From contig JAPCJR010000001.1 in assembly GCA_027886865.1 (NCBI GenBank), positions 101,369 to 165,368 of the forward strand: a stretch of 64,000 bases of DNA, written 5' to 3'. Both the position numbers and the translations under genes were made by a program. The DNA comes from Nitrososphaerota archaeon. GTDB lineage: Archaea > Thermoproteota > Nitrososphaeria > Nitrososphaerales > UBA183. The notes under the pieces were generated by a model that was given only the letters and a program-made list of their open reading frames with translations, ran no database searches and was not told the DNA's origin. The number at the start of each line of letters is the position of its first letter. Position 1 is the stretch's first letter. Below, piece after piece: positions 16,818-24,605 of this stretch.

Positions 16818-17075
16818 ATGAGTCTCAAACTCAGCACAGACAGAAGGAGCGTCCTAATCGCGTCAGTAGTGACAATCGCAATCCTCGCAGCCCTTTCGTC
16901 CCTCACGTTCGCAGCGGCCCAGACAAACTCAACGTCAACTTCCAGCACGGCATCTTCGAGCGGCACCGGTCAGCCCACATCTTCCGGCACTTCTGGCAAC
17001 TGTCCCAACATGTCAAGTAGCGGAACTAGCTCAGGAGCTAGCTCGACATCCAGCGGGACGACAGCGTCCACTTAG
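16818..17075 (+). CDS. Small secreted or membrane-anchored Ser/Thr-rich protein
   Basis: 85 residues: a basic N-terminus, one hydrophobic segment (VLIASVVTIAILAALSSLTFA, about 12-32), then about 50 residues that are almost only Ser, Thr and Gly with one Cys-Pro. It looks like a signal peptide or anchor followed by an O-glycosylatable stalk. ATG 16818 is chosen over the earlier in-frame start (16752) because a strong ribosome-binding site GGAGGTGA lies at 16802-16809, one of few clear Shine-Dalgarno sequences here. Shares its promoter element with HtrA. Confidence 0.65.
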   Translation: MSLKLSTDRRSVLIASVVTIAILAALSSLTFAAAQTNSTSTSSTASSSGTGQPTSSGTSGNCPNMSSSGTSSGASSTSSGTTAST

Positions 17076-17092
17076 GAACTTGAAGCGCGTCG

Positions 17093-17140
17093 GTCAGAGG
17101 ATGCTCCTTGTCTTCGCGTCCCGAGGAGCATCCTCCTGAC
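17093..17140 (+). terminator. Long hairpin after the Ser/Thr-rich gene, likely terminator or processing site
   Basis: The left arm GTCAGAGGATGCTCCT (17093-17108) pairs with AGGAGCATCCTCCTGAC (17124-17140) with one bulged C: 16 base pairs around a 15-base loop, followed by a T-rich tract. It starts 17 bases after the stop codon. The rest of 17141-17352 shows only an orphan TATA-like ATATTAAAT (about 17202-17210) and no convincing gene. Confidence 0.6.
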
Positions 17141-17352
17141 TTGACTCCTTTCTTGGAATATGACTGTGTTTTTCGCTACCTTCACGGTTTTTGCAGTTCA
17201 AATATTAAATCGTCGCCCGGACCGGCTAGGCTACACCATCGTTCGCTTCTGCCGGTCTCGGTCATCATGAGCGACGGCGGGAGCAGACCCTCCGGAACAT
17301 GACGCGTATACGAGCGCGGCGGTCTCTAAGGACCATCCATCGCCCAAGAAGC

Positions 17353-18120
17353 TCAATGGAACGTGAGCAGGAAAAGGATCAGAAATGGCCCGTAAATCAG
17401 GATGGCGAGGCACGGGAACAGCAACCACAGCCTGGAGCCGCTCGGAGGTCTCTTCGCCCAAAATTCCTCGTATGATTTCCTCACAGCCAGCGCCGGCAGG
17501 ACCACGATTGGTGAGTAGACCAGCGTGAAGATTGGGATGAGGATGAGCAAGAAGAGCCATCCGGATGCGAGGGTCCCTCCGATCAACGAACCGAGCAGGC
17601 CGTCTGACATCAACTCGTAGACCCCGCCCAGGAGAAGCAGTTGGAACAGGCTTGGTCTCACGTGCTTGAGGGCCACGCCGAGGAACAACAACAAGAGCAG
17701 GTACCAAGGCATCGTCTCGAGCAGGTCCATGGCGAGGTTCGGGCTGGCCGCAGCGCCTACTGCGCCAGTCACGTGCTCCCACGCCACGTATTCAGCTTCC
17801 ACGAAGGCGGCGCCCAAACCTCCGGCTAAGAAGAGCTTCGCCGACGGACTCATCTGAAGTCCATACCAGAACTTCTGGAGGTCTACCCTCCTCCAGATGC
17901 CGAACATCAAGGTCCCCACGCATGTGGAGATTGCGGCCAACTGTGTCAGTTCGTAAGGCGCTGGGTCGTAGAGCAGGGTGTACGGCACAAGTATCACGGC
18001 GTAGCCAGAGACCATCAGAACGTACAGCCTACGGGACAGCCTTCCCCATACAATGTCCTTCCAGGAACGAGGGCGACCGATGCCAGAAGGCGCCTCGGCG
18101 CCTGGGGAGTTCTGCGTCAA
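17353..18120 (-). CDS. Multi-pass membrane protein of unknown function
   Basis: 255 residues with about seven hydrophobic segments (roughly 31-50, 60-75, 93-110, 133-152, 158-175, 183-205 and 228-252). Cytoplasmic-type basic residues occur at the N-terminus and in the loop RKSYEEFWAKRPPSGSR. No known family recognised. TTG 18120 is about 11 bases after the transcript start predicted from the TATA-like CTTTATCTAG (about 18152-18161). Could be a transporter or enzyme; nothing in the context decides. Confidence 0.6.
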   Translation of the reverse strand: MTQNSPGAEAPSGIGRPRSWKDIVWGRLSRRLYVLMVSGYAVILVPYTLLYDPAPYELTQLAAISTCVGTLMFGIWRRVDLQKFWYGLQMSPSAKLFLAGGLGAAFVEAEYVAWEHVTGAVGAAASPNLAMDLLETMPWYLLLLLFLGVALKHVRPSLFQLLLLGGVYELMSDGLLGSLIGGTLASGWLFLLILIPIFTLVYSPIVVLPALAVRKSYEEFWAKRPPSGSRLWLLFPCLAILIYGPFLILFLLTFH

Positions 18121-18216
18121 CCGTGGGCCACCTGAATCTATGCACGGGCTGCGCTAGATAAAGGGACGCGACCCCGTGTGACCTCTAAATACCCGGGCCA
18201 CGTCAGTCCCTTGACG

Positions 18217-18705
18217 ATGAACGTCCTCGTCACAGCGGACACGCATATCCCCGACTGGTACGACTCTCTCCCGAGCAGACTCATCGAAGACGCGAAGAAA
18301 TCGGACCTTATCCTTCTTGCCGGCGACATAGTCTCGGAGGAGGTCATCGACATTCTTGAGAAGTGCGCCCCGGTCGAGGCTGTCCACGGGAATTTCTGCC
18401 ATGCAGACCTGAAGAAGACGCTGCCTGCAAAGAAGGTACTGGAACTCGCAGGATGGAAAGTGGGGCTCACCCACGGCCACCTCGGAAGAGGCCGGAACTC
18501 CGACGAGATGTCGGTGAGCCTTTTCGAGGAGCCGCTGGACCTCGTGGTGCACGGCCACACCCACCATCACCATCGGACAATGATTGGGGATATCCTGGTC
18601 GTGGAACCCGGTTCTCCTCTCGACACGCGGTTCACCTCAGTCCATTCGTACGCGCTGCTGAGGTTGGGCGATGAAATCACTGTAGAGTTCGTTGTGCTCG
18701 ACTGA
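18217..18705 (+). CDS. YfcE/MJ0936-type metallophosphoesterase
   Basis: 162 residues, full length for small archaeal phosphodiesterases. All metal-site motifs are present in order: Asp-x-His (TADTHIPD), GD (LLAGDIVS), GN-x-H region (VHGNFCHAD), His (GLTHGH) and GHTH (VVHGHTHHHH). It hydrolyses phosphodiesters with Mn2+ or Ni2+; the natural substrate is unknown. CTCTAAATAC (18183-18192) is a TATA box at leaderless distance from ATG 18217. Confidence 0.88.
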   Translation: MNVLVTADTHIPDWYDSLPSRLIEDAKKSDLILLAGDIVSEEVIDILEKCAPVEAVHGNFCHADLKKTLPAKKVLELAGWKVGLTHGHLGRGRNSDEMSVSLFEEPLDLVVHGHTHHHHRTMIGDILVVEPGSPLDTRFTSVHSYALLRLGDEITVEFVVLD

Positions 18706-18774
18706 ATCCATGGGTGGCGACCAGCCGGCCGGTGGCAGCTCCCGGGAATACGGCGTAGAGCGCTACGATGGGCT

Positions 18775-19173
18775 CTATTCCGCATCCTGCCAGATCATGA
18801 GCTGGTTGCCCTCGGAGTCTTTGAAGAAGGCCTCTGAGCCCCACTCATGCTTCGCGATGGGACCGTCAATCTTCGTATCCGGTGTCACCTTCTCCGCCCG
18901 GCTGAACTTCACGCCCTTGCTCTTGAGACCGGCCACGGCAGCCTTGATGTCGTCGACGATGAATGAGTTGTACGCGAGCTCGCGCTTCTCCCACGACTCG
19001 GGGACGATCAGCCAGAACTCTGCCCTCCCGACCTTCAATGAGGCGAACGAGCCTTCCATGTCTCCCTTTCCCCTGCTCGTCAGCTTCCCTCCGAGCGCCT
19101 CCGTGTAGAACTTCACCGCCCTGTCCATCTTCTTGACGGTGACGAGCGTTACGAAGCCTGATTTCTCTAGCAT
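18775..19173 (-). CDS. Glyoxalase/VOC superfamily protein
   Basis: 132 residues with two beta-alpha-beta-beta-beta modules: the first has MDRAVKFYTEALGGKLTSRG, the second has VDDIKAAVAGLKSKGVKF and ends with AFFKDSEGNQLMIWQ, the VOC signature (DPDGN-like). Metal ligands are not obvious enough to name an enzyme; similar proteins are lyases, dioxygenases or resistance proteins. TATA-like ACTTATAGAC (about 19195-19203) supports ATG 19173. Confidence 0.75.
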   Translation of the reverse strand: MLEKSGFVTLVTVKKMDRAVKFYTEALGGKLTSRGKGDMEGSFASLKVGRAEFWLIVPESWEKRELAYNSFIVDDIKAAVAGLKSKGVKFSRAEKVTPDTKIDGPIAKHEWGSEAFFKDSEGNQLMIWQDAE

Positions 19174-19226
19174 GCCTGCATGGTGTGTCCCGCCGTCTAT
19201 AAGTTAGATTTGGATTCGAGGTGACG

Positions 19227-20210
19227 CTAGCTGCAGCCTGACAGCTCTCTCGCCACGGCAGACCAGGCGGCGTCCACGTTACGGGCATCATAGCCTCCGC
19301 CGCCCATAGCGAGGATATGCCCTTCGCATATATCGTGGGCGAGCTGGTGAAGCCTTTTGGCAGCGTACCCGTGTGCGCCAGAAGAGTACTGGAGATGCGT
19401 CAGCGGGTCTCCCCGGAGACCATCGGCCCCGCACTGGAGGAAGATGAATTCTGGCTCGAAACCCAGCAAGAACTTGTAGGCCCTATCGAACGCTTTGATG
19501 AACTCGGCGTCGCCAGAGCCAGGACTGAGCGGCAGATTCAGCTTGGTCCCTGCGGCTGCGCCCTTGCCCGTCTCGCTGGCGTCCCCGGTCCCGGGGAAGA
19601 GGGAACGTCCATCCTCGTGGACATCGGCGATGATGACACGGGGGTCAGACTCAAAGCCATAGAAGACACCGTCACCGTGATGGGCGTCGATGTCGACATA
19701 CGCTACCTTGGTTATGCCGTCCTGCTGCAGCGCTCGGGATATCGCGATGGCGGCATCGTCGAAGACGCAGAAACCGGAGGCCCTGTTCCGCGCCGCGTGG
19801 TGGAGTCCCCCCACCGGGTTGAAGAAGTGCCTGAACTTACCCTGCAAGACGGCGTCCAGGCCATAGAGGGTGCTCCCGACGGTGTAGAGGGAGGCTTCGT
19901 AGACACCGGGGAACGACGGCGTGTCGGGAAAGTCGAGGTAGCCTTCTCCCGATCGCGATGATTCTATCACGAAATCGATGTACTCCTCAGTGTGGAAGAG
20001 CCGCAGGTCCTCCTTCGTGGCCTTCTTCGGCGTTATGACCGCCAGGTCACGCGTCGGTCCCTCCCGGGCGTCTTCAGCCATGGCGGCAATCGACTCTTCA
20101 AAGAGCCGAGTCCGGCCGTTGTTCATCGGGTGGCCTCCTGGAAACGAATAGAGCGCGGACTCCGGGCCGTAGCTGATACCTAGATTGACCCTTGCCGTGG
20201 GGAGCGACAT
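19227..20210 (-). CDS. Histone-deacetylase family protein (AcuC/HDAC-like)
   Basis: 327 residues. Zinc-dependent deacetylase motifs are intact: GGLHHAARNRASGFCVFDDAAIA (HH and the aromatic lining), the metal-binding DIDAHHGDGV, a second metal-site stretch in QCGADGLRGDPL, and the glycine loop MGGGGYD. These enzymes remove acyl groups from protein lysines or polyamines; the target here could be chromatin proteins or acetyl-CoA synthetase (inference). ATG 20210 is chosen because a TATA-like TTCATATGAA (20231-20240) precedes it at leaderless distance. Confidence 0.88.
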   Translation of the reverse strand: MSLPTARVNLGISYGPESALYSFPGGHPMNNGRTRLFEESIAAMAEDAREGPTRDLAVITPKKATKEDLRLFHTEEYIDFVIESSRSGEGYLDFPDTPSFPGVYEASLYTVGSTLYGLDAVLQGKFRHFFNPVGGLHHAARNRASGFCVFDDAAIAISRALQQDGITKVAYVDIDAHHGDGVFYGFESDPRVIIADVHEDGRSLFPGTGDASETGKGAAAGTKLNLPLSPGSGDAEFIKAFDRAYKFLLGFEPEFIFLQCGADGLRGDPLTHLQYSSGAHGYAAKRLHQLAHDICEGHILAMGGGGYDARNVDAAWSAVARELSGCS

Positions 20211-20253
20211 CACATACGCGATCCCGCGCCCTTCATATGAACAATCCTGAATG

Positions 20254-20472
20254 CTAACGTCGGTGATCGCGCGCGGCGTCCTTTGCTGTGGGCGCAAAAG
20301 CCTTCTTGACTTTTCGGATCAGATGCCCGACGAGGAAGACTAGTATTCCGACCGCGAAGAACGATGCAGCTCCTTCTAGCGTACTGATAGTGATTCCGCT
20401 GTAGTATAGCGGGAGGAATCCGAAGGCAAAGATCAGAACACCAGCTATCATCAGGGTAAGGGACCACTTCAA
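20254..20472 (-). CDS. Small two-helix membrane protein
   Basis: 72 residues with two hydrophobic helices (about 5-24 and 34-53) and a basic, charged tail (RKVKKAFAPTAKDAARDHRR) expected in the cytoplasm. No family recognised. Located between the HDAC-like gene and an SRPBCC gene on the same strand. Confidence 0.5.
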   Translation of the reverse strand: MKWSLTLMIAGVLIFAFGFLPLYYSGITISTLEGAASFFAVGILVFLVGHLIRKVKKAFAPTAKDAARDHRR

Positions 20473-20519
20473 TCAGACCGGATATCCTCTTGCGTGAGTG
20501 GCATGGGTCCAGCCTTGAG

Positions 20520-21017
20520 CTAATCAGGTTTTCGATGCTCTTGGGGAGCTGGCGGAGGTCCGTTCCTGGCCTTGGCGAGGAGACCCTCCAGCCACAGCTG
20601 GTGGTATCTTTCCATGTTCCCCGGCCTGAAAGAGTTGCTCACTCGCGCGAGTATCCCGTTCTGGCTCTCCTCGGTCAGGACGTAACATCCTGACAGCCTT
20701 TTCTGGATCAGCCATGCGTGATAGACGTCAATCCCCATTGATGACGCGCTCCATGCAAGACGCTCATCGGGCACGAACTCTTCCACCTTCGAGCTCAGCC
20801 TGACGCCGAAGGTCGTCCAGCGGAACCTAGTCCCGAGCTGAAGTTCGTGTCCCTCTCCTTCAATCTTTACGCTCCTTGCGTTGACATACCAGGTCGGCCA
20901 AAGGTCGGCACGGACAAGCCACGCCCAGACCGTTTCAGGTCCGGCGGGTATCTCGAGCTCGTTCCGCGCGTGCACAGAAGTCCGTTCAGGGCTGTACTTC
21001 TCGGGCCAGCGGATCAT
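20520..21017 (-). CDS. SRPBCC (polyketide cyclase-like) family protein
   Basis: 165 residues: IPAGPETVWAWLVRADLWPTWYVNARSVKIEGEG gives the typical first strand, V-shaped helices and W-P-x-WY turn; the long C-terminal helix follows MERYHQLWLEGLLAKARN. A ligand-binding fold of unknown specificity. TATA-like CATAATACC near 21043-21050 supports ATG 21017. Divergent from an F420-type nitroreductase-family gene. Confidence 0.68.
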   Translation of the reverse strand: MIRWPEKYSPERTSVHARNELEIPAGPETVWAWLVRADLWPTWYVNARSVKIEGEGHELQLGTRFRWTTFGVRLSSKVEEFVPDERLAWSASSMGIDVYHAWLIQKRLSGCYVLTEESQNGILARVSNSFRPGNMERYHQLWLEGLLAKARNGPPPAPQEHRKPD

Positions 21018-21120
21018 CGAGACGACATTCTGTGGAAGCCGGTATTATGGGTTCCACGCCGCGAGTCGGGTACACAAGGTATGTTTTAGTCACAGCGCCT
21101 CGGCGGACACTCGATGATGA

Positions 21121-21447
21121 GTGGTGCCCGGACGCGACTCTGATTTTCTCTATCTCACGACGCTCGGGTGGAAGTCGGGGAAGCCCCATCGGATCGAGAT
21201 ATGGTTCGCAGAGTACGAAGGCAAGTACTACATCGTGGCCGAATACTGGCTCAAGGCCCATTGGATTCAGAATGCCAAGCGCGAGCCGAAGATCAGCTTG
21301 ACGGTGGCGGGCAAGGATATCGAAGGGACGGCCAGGGTGGTCGACAGGTTGGCAGAGCCTGCTCTTGCTGGCGAGGTCGCGGCCCGGATGAAGGCGAAGT
21401 ATGGTTGGGGCGACGGCCTAGTTCTGGAACTTACACCCCGAAGTTGA
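21121..21447 (+). CDS. Deazaflavin (F420)-dependent nitroreductase family protein
   Basis: 108 residues of a split beta-barrel: DFLYLTTLGWKSGKPHRIEIWFAEYEGKYYIVAEY is the family core, with the G-x-K/R-SGKPH phosphate-contacting segment, then AHWIQNAKREPKISLTVAGK. Relatives (Ddn/DUF385) reduce quinones or nitro groups with F420H2. GTG 21121 follows an in-frame TGA directly, so the protein cannot begin earlier; it is slightly short at the N-terminus compared with the family. Confidence 0.72.
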   Translation: MVPGRDSDFLYLTTLGWKSGKPHRIEIWFAEYEGKYYIVAEYWLKAHWIQNAKREPKISLTVAGKDIEGTARVVDRLAEPALAGEVAARMKAKYGWGDGLVLELTPRS

Positions 21448-21466
21448 CTTGCTCCCGTCGCCAGAC

Positions 21467-21913
21467 CTAACTCACTGAGAAATTGTAGCGGTCGGCCATC
21501 TTCGAGCGAAGGATCGACTGGAGCTTCGGCAGGTCGTCCTCGGGAATCTTGACCCGCACCTTCCTTCCCTCGACCGAAACCGTCAATCGCGTCCCCTTGA
21601 TATCCGCCCGGGAGACCACCGAGTAGGGGATCCGGAGGGTCACGAGTCCTTTCTGCTGGAGTTCCTGCACGGGTATGTCGGCCACCGTCTCGCGCCTCCG
21701 TTTTGCGAGGTTCCCGCTCGTCACGTAGATTATCCCGGCCACAACGGCCCCGATGCCCACCCCGAGGATTCCCAAGATGGCCGTCAAACCCACGAGGATC
21801 ACAATTCCGACCAACGTGATCGTCTGTGGGACGAGCCTGACCTTGAGGATCGCGTCGTCCGTGAACCAGTAGTCGTGATAGGAACCACCCCAGATTCGCA
21901 AGACTTGGTCCAA
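21467..21913 (-). CDS. Membrane protein with PH-like cytoplasmic domain
   Basis: 148 residues: two adjacent hydrophobic segments (about 32-47 and 48-64) inserted in a domain whose strands DYWFTDDAILKV and LVTLRIPYSVVSRADIKGTRLTVSVEGRKVRVKI resemble bacterial PH-like membrane proteins. Function unknown. TTG 21913 lies about 26 bases after a strong TATA box (TTTATATAG, about 21935-21943), so a leaderless start is likely. Confidence 0.6.
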   Translation of the reverse strand: MDQVLRIWGGSYHDYWFTDDAILKVRLVPQTITLVGIVILVGLTAILGILGVGIGAVVAGIIYVTSGNLAKRRRETVADIPVQELQQKGLVTLRIPYSVVSRADIKGTRLTVSVEGRKVRVKIPEDDLPKLQSILRSKMADRYNFSVS

Positions 21914-21989
21914 GCGAGCAGTAGCCTGGGATTTTTCTATATAAACGGGAGAAGCTGGCGACCAAACGTGGTCGTAGCTTCGGGGGGGC

Positions 21990-22289
21990 CTACTCGTTCA
22001 TGAATCTCTTGATACCGGTCCCGAACATCAGCATCATCAGCCAGAACCCTGCAAGGAGGGTCGGCAGAGCGTAGTCGCTATACAAGTTGAGCGCGACCAG
22101 GCCTGCGACTATCACCGTAGCGGCGACAAAGTTCGAAAGACCCCAGAGCACATTGGTCCTCGGAGAAGACTTCTGCCCGAAAGGGCTCCTGAAGACCTTC
22201 CCGGCCGCACCGAATGCGAAATGCGGCACGCCGTTTCCGAGTAGGAAGCCGATCAGGAAATACCAGATTAGGAAGAGCTGTAGGGACAA
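21990..22289 (-). CDS. Three-helix membrane protein of unknown function
   Basis: 99 residues with hydrophobic segments at about 4-25, 50-70 and 74-92. The region GNGVPHFAFGAAGKVFRSPFG between helices 1 and 2 is distinctive and recurs in a family of small bacterial and archaeal membrane proteins without known role. TTG start; weak promoter. Confidence 0.55.
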   Translation of the reverse strand: MSLQLFLIWYFLIGFLLGNGVPHFAFGAAGKVFRSPFGQKSSPRTNVLWGLSNFVAATVIVAGLVALNLYSDYALPTLLAGFWLMMLMFGTGIKRFMNE

Positions 22290-22323
22290 CCAGGTGAATC
22301 CTAAGCCAGCGGAGAGGAAACAC

Positions 22324-22560
22324 TCACTTGGTGTGAGCCGGCTTGTAGACGAACGATTCGACTAGGATTCTGACGTCTTTTCCCTGCTTCCTTGATTGCT
22401 TCGAGATCTCGTCCCGCCTTCCCGGGGGGATCTTGTTCCAGTATCTTGCCACGTCGTCTTTTACCTCGTAGACATAGTACTCGCCCTGCTTGAATGGGGC
22501 ATCGCGGCCTTTCTCCACTATCGGTGCCGCCCCGTCGTCCTTGACTCTGATTGAAGTCAT
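22324..22560 (-). CDS. Small soluble protein of unknown function
   Basis: 78 residues, charged, with a strand-like GEYYVYEVKDDVARYWNKI and a helix rich in Lys and Arg. No known family. TATA-like CTTTTAACCC (about 22582-22591) supports ATG 22560 as a leaderless start. Confidence 0.5.
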   Translation of the reverse strand: MTSIRVKDDGAAPIVEKGRDAPFKQGEYYVYEVKDDVARYWNKIPPGRRDEISKQSRKQGKDVRILVESFVYKPAHTK

Positions 22561-22648
22561 GCCGTCTACCCCGTTGGAATCGGGTTAAAAGAGCGACCGT
22601 TGGCCTTGACCGAGCTTACGGGTCCGGGACGCCGGTGGTGGGAGGGCC

Positions 22649-23947
22649 TCATCTTCCTGCCTCACGGATGGCTATCTCCATTGCGGCTACCCCAAAGTCG
22701 ATCTCCCTCTTCGAGATTATGAGAGGCGGCTCGAGCCTGAGCACGTTGCCGTAGAGCCCGCCCACGCCTATCAGGAAGCCCCTCTCCTTCATGAGGCTCT
22801 TGACCTTGGCGGCCTCCTTGGACGCCGGGGTCTTCTTGCTGTCCTTGACTAGCTCGACCCCTATCATGAGCCCCTTGCCGCGGACCTCGCCGATGAGGGG
22901 CTGCTTCTCACCGATCTCCTTCAGCGCGCGCATCGTGTGGTCACCGACCTTCCGCGCGTTTTCCTCAAGCCTCTCCTCCTTGATTACCTCTAGGGTCGCG
23001 ATCGCCGCCGCGCACGCGACGGGGTTCCCTCCGAACGTGGAGAAGTGGTCGCCTTCCTGGAACGCAGAGGCGACGTCGTCGGTCGCTATGAACCCGCCGA
23101 GCGGGAGCCCTCCGCCGATTCCCTTCGCGAATGCCATGATGTCCGGCTCGATGCCCCAGAGCTGCGAAGCGAACATCCGGCCGCTGCGCGCCACCCCCGA
23201 CTGTATCTCGTCTATCGCGAGTAGTATCTGCCTCTCGCGGCAAATCTGCTGTATCCTCGGGAGATACGTGTCAGGCGGCGTGATGATGCCGCCTTCTCCC
23301 ATTATCGGCTCGATCAGGACCGCTGCGACGTCTCCCGGGGCATAGTTGTCGACCAGTTCAGCCATCTCGTCGGCGCAGACCTTGCCGAACTCGTCGGGAG
23401 TGAGGCTGCCACCCCTCCTGTAGTGGTAGGGGGCTGGCGCATGGAAGATGCCCGGATATGACGCGTAGTGACCCAGGTGCTCCTTGTACTTGCTCTGCCC
23501 CGTCAGCGACAGCGTGAGCGCCAGCCTGCCGTGGAACGACCCTTCCAGAGAGATGAGCGTTGAGCCGTTCTTTCCGCGCGCGTAAGCGTACTTCTTCGCT
23601 AGCTTGACCGAGCCGTCGATGGCCTCGCTGCCGCTGTTGGAGAAGAAACTCCTCCGGAGTCCCTTCGGGGCTACCTCTGCGAGCCGCTGCGCCAGGAGCG
23701 ACATCACCTGGCTGTGGTAGTAATTGGAGACGTGCATGAAGAGCCCGGCCTGTTCCCGGACCGCTGCCACCACCTTCGGGTGGCAGTGACCGACGTTGTT
23801 GACGGCTATCCCGGCGAATAGGTCAAGGTAGTCCTTCCCGCTCGCGTCTGTTATCTTGGTCCCCTTTGCGCTCGCGACCACCAGGTCCACCTGATGGGGA
23901 AAGGATTTGATCAGGTACTCGGAGTCGTCCCTAGGCACCGATTTCAA
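22649..23947 (-). CDS. Class III aminotransferase (4-aminobutyrate aminotransferase-like)
   Basis: 432 residues, full length. N-terminal DLFAGIAVNNVGHCHPKV, PLP-stacking region FFSNSGSEAIDGSVKLAKK, PLP Asp in AIDEIQSGVARSG and Schiff-base Lys in MAFAKGIGGGLPLGG mark this fold. GABA, ornithine and beta-alanine transaminases share these features, so the substrate is uncertain. TTG 23947 lies at leaderless distance from GATAATTAG (about 23970-23978). Confidence 0.87.
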   Translation of the reverse strand: MKSVPRDDSEYLIKSFPHQVDLVVASAKGTKITDASGKDYLDLFAGIAVNNVGHCHPKVVAAVREQAGLFMHVSNYYHSQVMSLLAQRLAEVAPKGLRRSFFSNSGSEAIDGSVKLAKKYAYARGKNGSTLISLEGSFHGRLALTLSLTGQSKYKEHLGHYASYPGIFHAPAPYHYRRGGSLTPDEFGKVCADEMAELVDNYAPGDVAAVLIEPIMGEGGIITPPDTYLPRIQQICRERQILLAIDEIQSGVARSGRMFASQLWGIEPDIMAFAKGIGGGLPLGGFIATDDVASAFQEGDHFSTFGGNPVACAAAIATLEVIKEERLEENARKVGDHTMRALKEIGEKQPLIGEVRGKGLMIGVELVKDSKKTPASKEAAKVKSLMKERGFLIGVGGLYGNVLRLEPPLIISKREIDFGVAAMEIAIREAGR

Positions 23948-24092
23948 GCTGAGGATGAGCGGCGGAGGTTCTAATTATCCATTGCACCGCTCACCGTGGA
24001 CGACCCCGTTCTCGACCGAATTGAGAGGAAAGAGAATTTAGGGGTTGCTTCCAGACGTCAGCGCTAGTAGACATGTCTGGGGTTCTTTGTAG

Positions 24093-24554
24093 ATGAGCGG
24101 GGAAGAAGCGATTTCGCGGATGGATGCAATTCTGAAGGACCATGAGAGAAGAATCAGGCTCCTGGAGCAGCAGCTCCGTGGAAAGGAGAGCGCCGAGACA
24201 AAGGTGGTCGCCCCGGCCCCGGTCGCAGCCCCGGCCCCTCCTCCCATCCCGTCGAAACCTACCGTCAGGCAGCTGGTGCTCGAGAAGGGCCCCGTAGACG
24301 ACGTCCAGAGATGCGTGGTGATCGCTTACCATCTGGAGAAACGCGAAGAGTACAAGTCGTTCAACGCCAAGGACATAGAGAAGGGCTTCGTGGACGCGCG
24401 CGAGAAGGTCCCGGGTAACGTAGCCGACAAGATTCTGAAGAACGTGTGGAAGGGCCACATGATGCAGGTCCCGGAAGAGAAAGACGGACTGAAGGCCTAC
24501 GTCCTGACCAACGCCGGGGTAAAGTTCGTCGAGTCCGGTCTGAAGCAGGCATAG
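24093..24554 (+). CDS. Conserved archaeal coiled-coil plus winged-helix-like protein
   Basis: 153 residues: a short N-terminal coiled coil (RMDAILKDHERRIRLLEQQL), a Pro/Ala-rich linker (about 48-62), and an alpha-helical C-terminal domain resembling the C-terminal helical domain of replication/division-type archaeal adaptors, ending YVLTNAGVKFVESGL as winged helices do. No defined function. Divergent from the aminotransferase; preceded by an AT-rich GAATTTAGGG element. Confidence 0.55.
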   Translation: MSGEEAISRMDAILKDHERRIRLLEQQLRGKESAETKVVAPAPVAAPAPPPIPSKPTVRQLVLEKGPVDDVQRCVVIAYHLEKREEYKSFNAKDIEKGFVDAREKVPGNVADKILKNVWKGHMMQVPEEKDGLKAYVLTNAGVKFVESGLKQA

Positions 24555-24605
24555 ACGGGGCGTCCGCCGTAGCGGGCCTACGACAAACCCGGGTCCGATT
24601 TCTCC

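Noticed and set aside
17231..17782. Minus-strand open frame of 183 codons
   Set aside because: Shadow frame of the membrane protein at 17353-18120; high-Arg composition typical of antisense or out-of-frame reading in GC-rich DNA.
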